The position numbers and the translations under genes are program-made. DNA of 64,000 nucleotides from Fidelibacterota bacterium (GTDB lineage Bacteria; Pseudomonadota; Alphaproteobacteria; Rhodospirillales; Rhodospirillaceae), in assembly GCA_947472795.1 (NCBI GenBank), contig CANJBL010000002.1:62001-126000 (forward strand), written 5' to 3'. Of this stretch, positions 16,053 through 24,627 are shown piece after piece. Numbering within the stretch: position 1 is the stretch's first letter; the number at the start of each line of letters is the position of its first letter. The notes beneath the pieces were generated by a model that was not told the DNA's origin, did no database searches, and worked only from the letters and a program-made list of their open reading frames with translations.

Positions 16053-16793
16053 ATGACCACTCTATCGCGGCGCCGGCTTGTCGGCGCTTTCGCAACCGCC
16101 GGAACCCTTGCCTTTCGTGGTTTGCCGGCCTTTGCCCAATCCACCATGGACCCAGCCACCGAGGCCAAGCTTAGGACGCTTCTCGCCAACCCGCGCCGTA
16201 ATCCCGAGAACGCGGCCCGCGATCCCTACCGGCATCCCCTGGAGACGTTGAAATTCTTCGGCCTGCGTCAGGACATGAAGGTGCTGGAGGTCTGGCCCGC
16301 TGGGGGTTGGTGGACCGAATTCCTGCGGCCCTTGCTTCAGGAAAAAGGCTACTACGGCGGCAGCGGTTTCTCGACCAAGGAGATACCTGTGCGGCCCGAC
16401 ACCATGGATTTGGTCCTAACCTTCCGCAACATTCACAACTGGATGGGCGACAACTCGGTGCGATACATGTTCGACACCATGTACGCCTCTTTGAAGCCCG
16501 GGGGATATCTGGGTGTCGAGGAGCACCGGGCTCCCGCCAACGTTCCTCAAGACCCCAGGGCGGTCTCAGGTTATGTCCGCGAGGACTACGCTATCAGCCT
16601 GATCGAGCTTTCCGGTTTCAAGTTTCTGGCCAAGTCTGAAATCAATGCCAATCCGAAGGATACGAAGGACTATCCGCAAGGCGTGTGGACCTTACCGCCA
16701 AGCTACGTCGAAGGAGCGAAGGACCGCGACAAATATGCGGCCATCGGCGAAAGCGACCGCTTCACGTTGCTGTTTCAGAAACCGCTGAGCTAA
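16053..16793 (+). CDS. Tat-exported methyltransferase-fold protein (COG4798 type)
   Basis: A 246-residue protein with a twin-arginine signal: LSRRRLVGAFATAGTLAF at residues 4-21, then FAQS as a probable cleavage site near 31. The mature protein resembles the COG4798 predicted methyltransferases: HPLETLKFFGLRQDMKVLEVWPAGGWWTEFL (motif I degenerate, VWPAGGWW instead of DxGxGxG), DLVLTFRNIHNW and LKPGGYLGVEEH. SAM is a cytoplasmic cofactor, so an exported member either binds another ligand or is misnamed as a methyltransferase. Start ATG 16053 is preceded by GGGAGGA. Monocistronic, convergent with the SPOR gene. Confidence 0.8.
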   Translation: MTTLSRRRLVGAFATAGTLAFRGLPAFAQSTMDPATEAKLRTLLANPRRNPENAARDPYRHPLETLKFFGLRQDMKVLEVWPAGGWWTEFLRPLLQEKGYYGGSGFSTKEIPVRPDTMDLVLTFRNIHNWMGDNSVRYMFDTMYASLKPGGYLGVEEHRAPANVPQDPRAVSGYVREDYAISLIELSGFKFLAKSEINANPKDTKDYPQGVWTLPPSYVEGAKDRDKYAAIGESDRFTLLFQKPLS

Positions 16794-16810
16794 GGGACAG
16801 GAGCGAGGTG

Positions 16811-18070
16811 TCAGCTGCCGTCGGCGCTGGCGCGGCAGAACTGATTGTTCTGCTTGAGCTGAATGCACACGGCTTCAGCATCGGCCACCGACTTGAACGT
16901 GCCGGCCATGAGGCGATAGAAAACGCCCTTGCCGGCGCCGAGATCGACGCGGCGAATGATGGGCTTCAAGGATCCGAGCGCCGCCTTATTACGCGTCACG
17001 GACTCATCCCAGCCGGTCTTGGCAGCCTGCTCCGTACGATATGAAGCAATGTGCAGGACCGGGCCGGTGATTTCCGCCGTCAAAGGATCGTAGCTGGCAT
17101 TGGTGGCACCGACCGCAGGCTTGGCGGCTGCCGCCGCGCCACCCTTAGCCGCGGGCCTTTTTGCATTCGCCGCCAGTTCCTGGGACGGCAGCAGGCCGGT
17201 CTTCAGCACATGTTCAATGGCGTCTTTCTCAGCGCCGAATTCGTCAGCCGAGATAAGATTCTTTGCGCGCAACCCATCGAGGTGGCCCACCATTGCGGCA
17301 CCATCCAGCACATCGGACGGCGGTGGCTTACGTTCCGTACGTTCTTCAGGGGTTTCCGGAAGAAGCGCATTCAGGATCATGGTGCGCTCCAGCGCATGCT
17401 GGCTCGCGGTGATGGCGCGCATCTCAAAGGAGCGTCGCAGGGCAGCCAGGCGGGCGATGATCGCGTCACTGCTGGGCACCGAACGTTCCAGGCCGACGGC
17501 GCCCGGGTCGCGGGTATAGGGCAACAAGGCGCCGACATTGGCGTTGCGGCGGCGCGTATATTCGTCCTGCGTGATCAGATCTTCATTTTGCAGGCGGCGA
17601 AGAGTCTCAAAGCGCTGAGCGACGTTTTTCTCGCCGGCCGTCAGCGGGATATCGCCAAGGCCCTGCATGGCCGGCGCAGGTACAGGCGTCAGAGATGCTG
17701 GAATGAACTCGCGGCTTTGGATGACGGGCCGGGCCGTGGCAGATGAAATGATCACTGTATCTTGCGACGAGTCAGCGGCCATTGTGGACGGCGGCGCAGC
17801 GGACGTTCCCACCGGCGGACGCAAAACCGGCGCGCGAGACCGCGTAAGCGGCGTAATGACAGATTGTTCTTCGTCGGACTGAATGACGCGCGGACGAACA
17901 GGTGCCGCTGCCCGGGGTGGGGCAGGTTGCGCGGCCGCAGCGGGTGCGGGAGCCGGCGCAGCTACAATAGGAACAGGCGCGGGTTGTGGCGCGGCGCTCG
18001 GCGTTGGCGCAGTCATTGCGGGCGCGTTGGCCGATGGAGGTGGTGCATTCAAGGGATCAATCGACGCCAC
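16811..18070 (-). CDS. SPOR-domain protein (mature part of an interrupted lipoprotein gene)
   Basis: Frame from GTG 18070, 419 residues: Pro/Ala-rich linker (1-60), two SHOCT-like helical repeats (FETLRRLQNEDLITQDEY near 155 and LDGLRAKNLISADEF near 255), a second linker, and a C-terminal SPOR domain (about 340-415; VLHIASYRTEQAAKTGW, FYRLMAGTFKSVADAEAVC). SPOR domains bind denuded peptidoglycan at the division septum, so the protein should be periplasmic. As it stands this frame lacks a signal peptide. The same frame upstream of an amber codon at 18143-18145 encodes a lipoprotein signal, so the intact gene would span 16811-18256. Either the gene is broken, the codon is read through, or one base is wrong. 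Confidence 0.8.
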   Translation of the reverse strand: MASIDPLNAPPPSANAPAMTAPTPSAAPQPAPVPIVAAPAPAPAAAAQPAPPRAAAPVRPRVIQSDEEQSVITPLTRSRAPVLRPPVGTSAAPPSTMAADSSQDTVIISSATARPVIQSREFIPASLTPVPAPAMQGLGDIPLTAGEKNVAQRFETLRRLQNEDLITQDEYTRRRNANVGALLPYTRDPGAVGLERSVPSSDAIIARLAALRRSFEMRAITASQHALERTMILNALLPETPEERTERKPPPSDVLDGAAMVGHLDGLRAKNLISADEFGAEKDAIEHVLKTGLLPSQELAANAKRPAAKGGAAAAAKPAVGATNASYDPLTAEITGPVLHIASYRTEQAAKTGWDESVTRNKAALGSLKPIIRRVDLGAGKGVFYRLMAGTFKSVADAEAVCIQLKQNNQFCRASADGS

Positions 18071-18142
18071 TTCAACGGCTGCTGCAGGCGCGGCTTGCGG
18101 AGGCGGCGCTTCCGTCGCGACAGTCGGAGCAGCAGCAGGTGC

Positions 18143-18256
18143 CTAGAACGGCGCCCCAAGATGTGCGCACGCACTTAAGCTGGCAGCGAGTGCTACAGCT
18201 GACGCGCAGGTTAATCCCGTTTTATAGAAATGGCGCACAGACACCATCATCCCCAT
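18143..18256 (-). pseudogene. Orphaned lipoprotein signal peptide of the SPOR gene, ended by in-frame TAG
   Basis: Thirty-seven codons from ATG 18256 (in-frame ATGs also at 18250 and 18247, the last with GGGG before it): MVSVRHFYKTGL, hydrophobic CASAVALAASLSAC with a good lipobox (LSAC), then AHLGAPF and TAG (18143-18145). The next codons in the same frame, APAAAPTVATEAPPPQ, run without a further stop into the SPOR protein. One base change in the TAG codon restores a complete exported SPOR lipoprotein of about 480 residues. Confidence 0.75.
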
Positions 18257-18429
18257 TCGCAGCGCTACTGATATGGCTCTTGGCCAAAGCGGCCTCCACC
18301 GACTCAGAGTCCTTGAGCCAACCGTGATCCAGATCGTTTAACAAACCTTTAAGCCGCCGCCTTTCTCAGACAAGAACATCAGGAAAATACGGCCTTTATA
18401 CGTGGGATACCACGATTAATCAGAGCCAC
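18257..18429. other. Leader/intergenic region upstream of the SPOR gene
   Basis: No gene seen. CGTGG-TATC-CCACG at 18401-18414 is a small inverted repeat. The region is the space between the minus-strand terminator at 18430 and the SPOR lipoprotein start; any promoter for the SPOR gene independent of the upstream RNA should lie here, but no convincing -35/-10 pair is visible. Confidence 0.4.
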
Positions 18430-18458
18430 AAAAAAACCCGCCGTCAAAGGACGGCGGG
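18430..18458 (-). terminator. Rho-independent terminator of the small RNA
   Basis: CCCGCCGTC (18437-18445) and GACGGCGGG (18450-18458) form a 9-bp stem with a 4-nt loop; on the minus strand it is followed by seven Ts (18436-18430). Confidence 0.85.
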
Positions 18459-18560
18459 CCAGTTAGAGGAGAGGACCGATAACAATCCGGCGGGCCCGAA
18501 ACCCGCCGTGAAAATGTTGCCCCCAGGAAACCTAAAGCCCCACAAGCATAATTCTCACAT
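18430..18560 (-). ncRNA. Predicted small RNA or attenuated leader RNA, about 130 nt
   Basis: On the minus strand a consensus promoter (TTGACA, 17 bp, TTATCT at 18595-18567) is followed about 130 nt later by a textbook terminator. The predicted RNA has a 5' part with a run of Gs, a first hairpin GGCGGG-TTTCGGG-CCCGCC (18507-18489), a single-stranded pyrimidine stretch TCCTCTCCTCT that could pair with Shine-Dalgarno sequences, and the terminator. The 11-mer ACGGCGGGTTT occurs in both the first hairpin's 5' arm and the terminator's 3' arm, so mutually exclusive folds are possible. No open frame of note lies within. It may be a free small RNA or a 5' leader attenuating the SPOR gene 170 bp downstream. 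Does not match SRP, 6S or tmRNA landmarks. Confidence 0.6.
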
Positions 18561-18566
18561 GCCGAG

Positions 18567-18595
18567 AGATAACAATTAAATATTGCACATGTCAA
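18567..18595 (-). promoter_or_regulatory. Sigma-70 type promoter for the small RNA
   Basis: On the minus strand TTGACA (18595-18590) is separated by exactly 17 bp from TTATCT (18572-18567). Predicted transcription start near 18560. Confidence 0.7.
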
Positions 18596-18729
18596 GCGCT
18601 TTTTTGCTCATATATGCGCATCCGCAAGCGCGTTTTTCCTTATTAGCGCCCCTTATCGAGAGCATTTTTTAATATTTTGCGCGCATTCCTATTGCAGCAT
18701 TGTGCAACTTTTCAGATTCCCGCGTGTTC

Positions 18730-19509
18730 ATGCCTGCCCCCAGCGACAACCACCATCTCTCAGCTCATCAGATGCAAACGCGCCGCTATGTCGCGGCGAT
18801 GATGAAACTGACGGGGCGAAGCGCCACCGCTCTCGCACGCGCGGCGGGCCTCACGCCCTCGACCATCAACCGTTTCATGCACCGCCCCGTGAGCCATACG
18901 TTGAGCCAGCGCACAATGCTGGCGCTCATGACGGAAACTTTTCTCGCCCTTCGCCATGCGCCGAAGCAGTCCCTTGATAGCGAAGCTATGTCGACATTGA
19001 GTTCTGCTGTCGCCATGTATGAACGCGCCATCCTGGAGCGCGCACCGGATGCCGAAGCCGCGCTTGCTCACATCAAATCAGCGGGCGCGTTCGCATCAGC
19101 TCCCAGCACCTCGGCCCCGACAAATGATCTGCCGGTGTTGCTGACCTCGACGCGCGGGGTCGATATCAAGAGCGGCAACTTTGCAACAGCGCCGCTCAAC
19201 GCCAAACGTCCGCCCTTCCTCGACAACGATCCCCATGCTTTTGCCATCTTGATGCACGACGACAGTATGGCGCCACGTTTTGACAGCGGAGATATTCTCT
19301 ATGTCAGCCCAGCACAGAGCCTGGATGGCGAAAAGGTTGATGCCGTCGTGGAGCAGAGCCGTGGTGGATTTGTCGTGGGTTCGCTGATTTCCGCAACGCC
19401 CGACACGATCCGCTTGTCTTTTCTGTCGCCACGTCGCCGCCAGGCCTATGATCGTAGCAAGCTTGTTGGCGTCTATCGTATCGTGGGCGTACAGCGCCTA
19501 GGCGTCTGA
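18730..19509 (+). CDS. HTH / S24-like transcriptional repressor
   Basis: About 259 residues: an N-terminal helix-turn-helix (SATALARAAGLTPSTINRFMHR, near residues 30-52), a helical linker, and a C-terminal LexA/CI-like S24 domain (FAILMHDDSMAPRFDSGDILYV with the Ser nucleophile position in DDSM). The expected catalytic Lys is not evident; GGFVVGSL stands where a VKR-type segment would be, so self-cleavage is doubtful and the domain may serve for dimerisation or ligand binding. The open frame begins at GTG 18700; ATG 18730 is chosen, but no strong ribosome site marks either. Divergent from the small RNA, whose promoter it might control. Confidence 0.75.
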   Translation: MPAPSDNHHLSAHQMQTRRYVAAMMKLTGRSATALARAAGLTPSTINRFMHRPVSHTLSQRTMLALMTETFLALRHAPKQSLDSEAMSTLSSAVAMYERAILERAPDAEAALAHIKSAGAFASAPSTSAPTNDLPVLLTSTRGVDIKSGNFATAPLNAKRPPFLDNDPHAFAILMHDDSMAPRFDSGDILYVSPAQSLDGEKVDAVVEQSRGGFVVGSLISATPDTIRLSFLSPRRRQAYDRSKLVGVYRIVGVQRLGV

Positions 19510-19557
19510 AGAAGAAAACTGTTGGTCGCCGACGACCATGGCACGGGATTCCAGCTG

Positions 19558-19926
19558 ATGGCTCTCATTCTGAACATACTCTGGCTGATTTGCGGCGGCC
19601 TACTCATGGCCTTGGGCTGGCTGATTGCCGCCTTTCTCATGGCCATCACGATTGTGGGTTTGCCGTGGACGCCCGCGGCGCTGCGCATCGCCACCTATAC
19701 GCTTTTACCCTTTGGGCAACGCGTCGAAGAGCGCAATACCGGTGTGATGAGTGCCTTGGGCAATATCATCTGGTTTCTGTTGGCCGGCTGGTGGCTCGCT
19801 TTGTCGCACCTCATCCTAGCGGCACTCCTTGCCATTACCATTGTCGGACTGCCTTTCGCATGGGCACACCTCAAGCTCGCCCGGTTAAGTTTGGCCCCGG
19901 TAGGCACCGCCATCGTGGATGCCTGA
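19558..19926 (+). CDS. YccF-family inner membrane protein
   Basis: A 122-residue membrane protein with two repeats of the YccF motif: LNILWLICGGLLMALGWLIAAFLMAITIVGLPW and, 65 residues later, LGNIIWFLLAGWWLALSHL with AITIVGLPFAWAHLKLA. Each repeat holds two membrane segments, giving four in all. The internal duplication with ITIVGLP is diagnostic of the YccF (DUF307) domain, a proteobacterial membrane family of unknown function. The open frame starts 36 bases earlier, but those codons are polar and unlike the family; ATG 19558 is chosen. It follows the repressor gene by about 50 bp on the same strand. Confidence 0.85.
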   Translation: MALILNILWLICGGLLMALGWLIAAFLMAITIVGLPWTPAALRIATYTLLPFGQRVEERNTGVMSALGNIIWFLLAGWWLALSHLILAALLAITIVGLPFAWAHLKLARLSLAPVGTAIVDA

Positions 19927-20245
19927 CACGGCGCTTCATCAAAGCCACGATGTGCTTGGGCCTTTAATCTTACAGGCCTGTAAACTGCGCCTCAGCTTCA
20001 ATCTGCTGTTACCTGCCGATCATCGAAATATCAGCAACGCCTGTGTCGGTTTAAATAACATTTTAGTCGGCTTAAAACGCTGTTCTCGTCTGAACCGTGA
20101 CTGGAAATGACCTGAAGATTGCGGTATTGGCGCGGTGTTTTTCGGTATTGGATAGGCTCCGCGCGGCACACAGTTGATATCATTCGTTGAAGTGGATTGC
20201 GCTTCCTCGGAACGCGGGGAAAGGAAGCGTAAGGAACGAAGGCAT
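19927..20245. other. Intergenic region with a 14-bp perfect palindrome
   Basis: No gene is seen between the YccF gene and the RND adaptor. TTACAGGCCTGTAA at 19970-19983 is a perfect palindrome; CGGTATTGG occurs twice as a direct repeat around 20122 and 20144. Either could be a regulatory site for the efflux operon, whose own regulator is not in the window. Confidence 0.4.
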
Positions 20246-21469
20246 ATGAGCAGCCAAGCCCCAGAGATGAAAAATCCATCACGCGCATCATCCCCTGCGG
20301 ATGCCTATGCGCGCCTTCCGGCAAAGAAATGGCTGTTGGGTGGCGGAGCTCTTGCTATTGCGGTGTTTGCTTTCTGGCACCTGACGCACAACGAAGACAG
20401 CCGCAATGCCGCGCAACGGCGTGGCGGTGGCGGGGCTCCCGTGCGCGTAGCTGGCGTGACACAGCGCGATATGCCCGTGACCGAACACACGATCGGCAAA
20501 GTTATCGCCAATACGATGGTTCAGGTCACTGCGCGCGTTCAAGGTGTGCTCGACAGCGCACATTTCAAGGAAGGGCAGTTTGTAAAGAAGGGCGACCTCC
20601 TTTTCCAAATCGACCCTCGCGGATACCAGGCGTCCCTCGATCAAGCCAAAGCCATCCTCGCGCGCGATCAAGCGCAGCTGAAAAACGCGCTGCGCGACAA
20701 GCAGCGCTATGAGACCTTGCGCGACAAAGGCAACGTCTCGGCCCAGCAGCTCGATCTTTCTTCGACAAATGCCGAAGTCCTTGTTGCAACCGTGGCCGCG
20801 GATCAGGCTGCATTGCAACTGGCCGAACTCAATCTCGGTTATACCCAAATTCGCTCGCCGGTCGATGGCAAGACTGGCCCACTCCTTATCCAGCCCGGCA
20901 ACCTCATCGCGGCAGGTGGAACGACGCCGCTCGTGATGATTGCGCAGATGCAGCCGATCAAGGTCTCCTTCACGCTGCCTGAAACCGACTTGGCGCGCAT
21001 TCGAGCACGCCAGCGCACCTCAGGATTAAAAGCCAACCTCGACGTCGCTGATGACAAGGGCACGCCGTTACAGGCCGGTGTGGATTTTACCGACAATGCG
21101 GTGAATGCTCAGAGTGGCACTATCGAACTGCGCGCAACTTTCGCCAACGGCGATCTCTCATTGATCCCCGGCCAGCTGGTCAACATCAACGTCGAACTCG
21201 ACAACATCAAGAATGCACTTGTCGTTCCACGCGACGCCATCAGCGATGGCCCAAACGGCAGTTATGTTTATGAAGTTCAGGACGGAAAGGCCGTCCAGCA
21301 CAGTGTCAAAATCCTCTTCGACGACACCAAGAGCGTCGCTGTTGAAGGCGACATCAAGGCTGGCGATAAGGTTGTCATAGAAGGTCAGCTGCGCATTGTT
21401 CCCGGCGGGGCTCTCAACGTCATGCCGGCGCGGAACGACAGTGCAAATGCCGGCGGAGTTCCGCAGTGA
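20246..21469 (+). CDS. RND efflux periplasmic adaptor (MdtA/AcrA-like)
   Basis: A 407-residue membrane fusion protein. One N-terminal hydrophobic anchor (WLLGGGALAIAVFAFWHL, no lipobox) precedes the lipoyl half VTARVQGVLDSAHFKEGQFVKKGDLLFQIDP, a short coiled-coil hairpin (LDQAKAILARDQAQLKNAL), the second half YTQIRSPVDGKTGPLL, and a beta-barrel/membrane-proximal part with VVPRDAIS and GDKVVIEGQLRI. It bridges the inner-membrane pump to an outer-membrane channel (no TolC-like gene nearby). ATG 20246 was chosen because the frame's upstream 24 codons are polar and have no signal, and AAGGAACGAAGG lies before it. It overlaps the pump gene by 4 bp. Confidence 0.93.
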   Translation: MSSQAPEMKNPSRASSPADAYARLPAKKWLLGGGALAIAVFAFWHLTHNEDSRNAAQRRGGGGAPVRVAGVTQRDMPVTEHTIGKVIANTMVQVTARVQGVLDSAHFKEGQFVKKGDLLFQIDPRGYQASLDQAKAILARDQAQLKNALRDKQRYETLRDKGNVSAQQLDLSSTNAEVLVATVAADQAALQLAELNLGYTQIRSPVDGKTGPLLIQPGNLIAAGGTTPLVMIAQMQPIKVSFTLPETDLARIRARQRTSGLKANLDVADDKGTPLQAGVDFTDNAVNAQSGTIELRATFANGDLSLIPGQLVNINVELDNIKNALVVPRDAISDGPNGSYVYEVQDGKAVQHSVKILFDDTKSVAVEGDIKAGDKVVIEGQLRIVPGGALNVMPARNDSANAGGVPQ

Positions 21470-24400
21470 ACCTCTCGCGGCAGTTCATTATGCGCCCCAT
21501 CATGACGACACTCGTCATGATGGCGTTTGTGATCTTCGGCTTGTTCGGCTATTTCAACCTGCCGGTCAGCGAACTGCCGAACATTGATTTCCCGACGATC
21601 AACATCAACGCCAACTTGCCCGGCGCCGATCCGGAAACCATGGCTTCGGCCGTGGCAACACCGCTGGAGAACGCCTTCTCCACCATTCCCGGCATCGACA
21701 CGATGACGTCCACCAGCAGCCAGAGCCAGACCAATATCACGTTGCAATTCCGGCTGGACCGCAACATCGACGCTGCTGCCCAGGACGTTCAGACCGCTAT
21801 CGCTGGCACGCTGCGGCGCTTGCCGCACAACATGCCGACGCCGCCTACATTCCAGAAGAACGACCCTTCGGATTTTCCGATCTTCTTCATTGCATTGACG
21901 TCGGACACACTGCCGATCTCCACCGTTGATCGCTACGCCCGCTCGATGCTCGCCAATCAATTCTCCACCGTGGATGGCGTGGGCCGCGTCATGATCCGCG
22001 GCTCCGCCAAGTACGCCGTACGCATTCAAGCCGATCCCGCCGCCCTCGCCGCGCGGCAGATGGGACTGAATGATCTTGCCAATGCCGCGAACGTCACCAA
22101 TAGCAACCAGGCCAGCGGAACGCTGAATGGCCCATCGCGTAACGCGATCATCCATACGGATGCTCAGTTGCAAAACGCCGAGCAATTCCGTAACCAAATC
22201 ATCGCGTATCGCAATGGCGGAGCTGTGCGGTTTGGGGATGTCGCGACTGTCGTGGACAGTCTCGAGAACGTGCGGTCCATGGACTGGCTCAACAAGGACC
22301 GGGCCATCACGCTTGGAATCCAGCGCCAACCCGGCTCCAACACCATGGAGGTCGTGGAAAACATCCGCAAAATGATCCCGAAACTTCAGGCGCAGCTGCC
22401 GCCGGGAATCAAGATGACGGTGTTCTACGACCGCAGTCAGACGATCCGCTCTGCCATTGATGATGTTCAGTTCACCATGCTGATAGCCGCATTGCTCGTG
22501 GTCGCTGTCATTTTCGTATTCCTGCGCCGGGCAAGCGCTACCCTCATCCCGTCTCTTGCCCTGCCGATCACGGTGATCGGCACCTTCGCCGGCATGTCGC
22601 TTTTTCACTTCAATCTCGACAATCTGTCGCTGATGTCGCTAACGCTCTCGGTTGGGTTCGTGGTGGATGACGCCATCGTCATGCTTGAGAATATCGTGCG
22701 CCACATCGAGAACGGCGAGAACCCGCACGACGCAGCTCTGCGGGGTTCAGAGGAGATCGGTTTCACCATTTTGTCCATGACCGTCTCTCTGGCGGCCGTG
22801 TTCATTCCGCTGGTTTTCATGGGCGGTATCCTGGGCCGGCTTCTCCATGAATTCGCTATCACCATCATCCTGGCCATTGTCATTTCCGGCATTGTGTCGG
22901 TGACGCTCACTCCCATGCTTTGCGACCGTATTCTCAAGAACGAGCACGGCGAGAAACACAACGCTTTCTATCGAATGAGCGAGAATGCCTTCAATTGGAT
23001 GCAGAGCCGGTATGACAGCAGTCTGCGATGGAGCCTTGCTCACCGCCGCGTCATTCTAGGAATCTTTCTTGCGAGCATTGCGGCGACATACATTCTTTTC
23101 AGGATCATGCCGCAAGACTTCCTCCCCGCGGATGATTCCGGCCAGATGCGCGCCAACGTGCAGACTATGACCGGCACATCCTTCGAGCAGAACATCATCT
23201 ATGCCCGTCAGGTGTCCGACATCATCGGCAAAGACCCTAATGTAGCCAATGTCGAGACCGACGAGAGCGGCGGCATAAATATCGCGCTGAAGCCACTCTC
23301 TGAACGCGCACTGTCCGCCCAAGACGTTGCCAATCAGCTGCGCGGCAAGTTGCGCGCCATTCCAGGCACGAACATCACCGTGGTCAACCCGCCCAGCATC
23401 CGCATTGGCGGTCGTCCCTCTCGCTCAAGCTATCAATATACGTTGCAGGGTCTTGATCTGTCCGAGTTGCAAGCGACCTCGGCGAAATTGGTTCAGGCTT
23501 TGCAGGCCGATCCCGCCACGTTCGTGGGCGTGAACAGCGATCAGGACAATGCGTCGCCCTCGGTGCAGGTGCAGATCGACCGCTCCCGCGCCGCAACTTT
23601 GGGCGTCACGCCCGAGCAAATCCAAACCGCGCTGGGAGCAGCCTTCGGTGGTCAGCAGATTTCCCAGATATATGCTTCCGTCGATCAATATCAGGTCATT
23701 TTGGAAGTGCTGCCGGAATATCAGCGCGACGCCTCTGCGCTGTCGCGCATTTACCTTACCGGCACGGGCGGAACGATGGTGCCGTTGAGTGCCGTGACGG
23801 ATATCAGCCGCAGCACGATGCCCCAGAGCATCAACCACGCGGGGCAGATCCCGGCCATTACCGTGTCCTTCGATTTGGCACCGGGTAAAGCGCTGAGCGA
23901 CGCTGTTGATGGCGTGAAGAAAGCCGCCGATGAAATCGGAATGCCCGCCAGCATTCAGGGCAGCTTTGCCGGCACAGTCGCCGCATTCCAAAGCTCGACG
24001 TCCAACATGACGCTCCTCCTGGCAGCGGCTCTTATCGTGGTCTATATCATCCTTGGCATTCTCTACGAGAGCTTCATCCACCCGTTGACCATTTTATCAG
24101 GTCTGCCATCAGCGGCCACGGGCGCGCTCATAACGCTCTATGCCGTGGGCATTCCTCTCACCATTTATGCCTTTGTCGGCATGATCATGCTTGTGGGCAT
24201 CGTGAAGAAGAACGCCATCATGATGGTCGATTTTGCGCTCGAACGCATGCGCTCCGATGACGGCGTCAGCGCGGAGCAAGCGATTTACGAAGCCGCCATT
24301 ATCCGCTTCCGCCCGATCATGATGACCACCATGGCCGCCATCATGGGTACGCTTCCCATCGTATTTGGAACCGGCATGGGAGCTGAATCACGCCGCCCCT

Positions 24401-24549
24401 TAGGCTTGTGCGTGGCGGGCGGCCTGGTGCTTTCGCAACTGCTGACGCTTTATATTACCCCGGTCATCTACATCTATTTAGACCGGTTCCGGGCCCGGGT
24501 CGATTTCCAGCCCAATACGGCATCCCCCGCTGTCGCGCCCGCCGAATAG
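21466..24549 (+). CDS. RND multidrug efflux permease (MdtB/MdtC-like, HAE1)
   Basis: A 1027-residue proton-driven inner-membrane exporter with the RND layout: TM1 at about 12-32 (IMTTLVMMAFVIFGLFGYF), a large periplasmic loop containing the conserved LPNIDFPTI, six clustered TM helices including VGFVVDDAIVMLENI with the paired Asp residues of the proton relay, a second large loop (QDFLPADDSGQMR), and a C-terminal TM set with GIVKKNAIMMVDFALE. The length and the short loop insertions are closer to MdtB/MdtC than to AcrB. It overlaps the adaptor gene by 4 bp, forming a two-gene pump operon. Confidence 0.95.
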   Translation: MNLSRQFIMRPIMTTLVMMAFVIFGLFGYFNLPVSELPNIDFPTININANLPGADPETMASAVATPLENAFSTIPGIDTMTSTSSQSQTNITLQFRLDRNIDAAAQDVQTAIAGTLRRLPHNMPTPPTFQKNDPSDFPIFFIALTSDTLPISTVDRYARSMLANQFSTVDGVGRVMIRGSAKYAVRIQADPAALAARQMGLNDLANAANVTNSNQASGTLNGPSRNAIIHTDAQLQNAEQFRNQIIAYRNGGAVRFGDVATVVDSLENVRSMDWLNKDRAITLGIQRQPGSNTMEVVENIRKMIPKLQAQLPPGIKMTVFYDRSQTIRSAIDDVQFTMLIAALLVVAVIFVFLRRASATLIPSLALPITVIGTFAGMSLFHFNLDNLSLMSLTLSVGFVVDDAIVMLENIVRHIENGENPHDAALRGSEEIGFTILSMTVSLAAVFIPLVFMGGILGRLLHEFAITIILAIVISGIVSVTLTPMLCDRILKNEHGEKHNAFYRMSENAFNWMQSRYDSSLRWSLAHRRVILGIFLASIAATYILFRIMPQDFLPADDSGQMRANVQTMTGTSFEQNIIYARQVSDIIGKDPNVANVETDESGGINIALKPLSERALSAQDVANQLRGKLRAIPGTNITVVNPPSIRIGGRPSRSSYQYTLQGLDLSELQATSAKLVQALQADPATFVGVNSDQDNASPSVQVQIDRSRAATLGVTPEQIQTALGAAFGGQQISQIYASVDQYQVILEVLPEYQRDASALSRIYLTGTGGTMVPLSAVTDISRSTMPQSINHAGQIPAITVSFDLAPGKALSDAVDGVKKAADEIGMPASIQGSFAGTVAAFQSSTSNMTLLLAAALIVVYIILGILYESFIHPLTILSGLPSAATGALITLYAVGIPLTIYAFVGMIMLVGIVKKNAIMMVDFALERMRSDDGVSAEQAIYEAAIIRFRPIMMTTMAAIMGTLPIVFGTGMGAESRRPLGLCVAGGLVLSQLLTLYITPVIYIYLDRFRARVDFQPNTASPAVAPAE

Positions 24550-24627
24550 GCTGGCTGAATATTTTTCTGCCGGATAGGCTCCCGCTCTGGGAGCAGCACA
24601 TGCGTCCCACGACAATAGGAATGGGAC

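Noticed and set aside
18700-18729. Longer N-terminus of the S24-like repressor starting at GTG 18700.
   Set aside because: Adds ten residues without family character and has no ribosome site; ATG 18730 is as likely or better.
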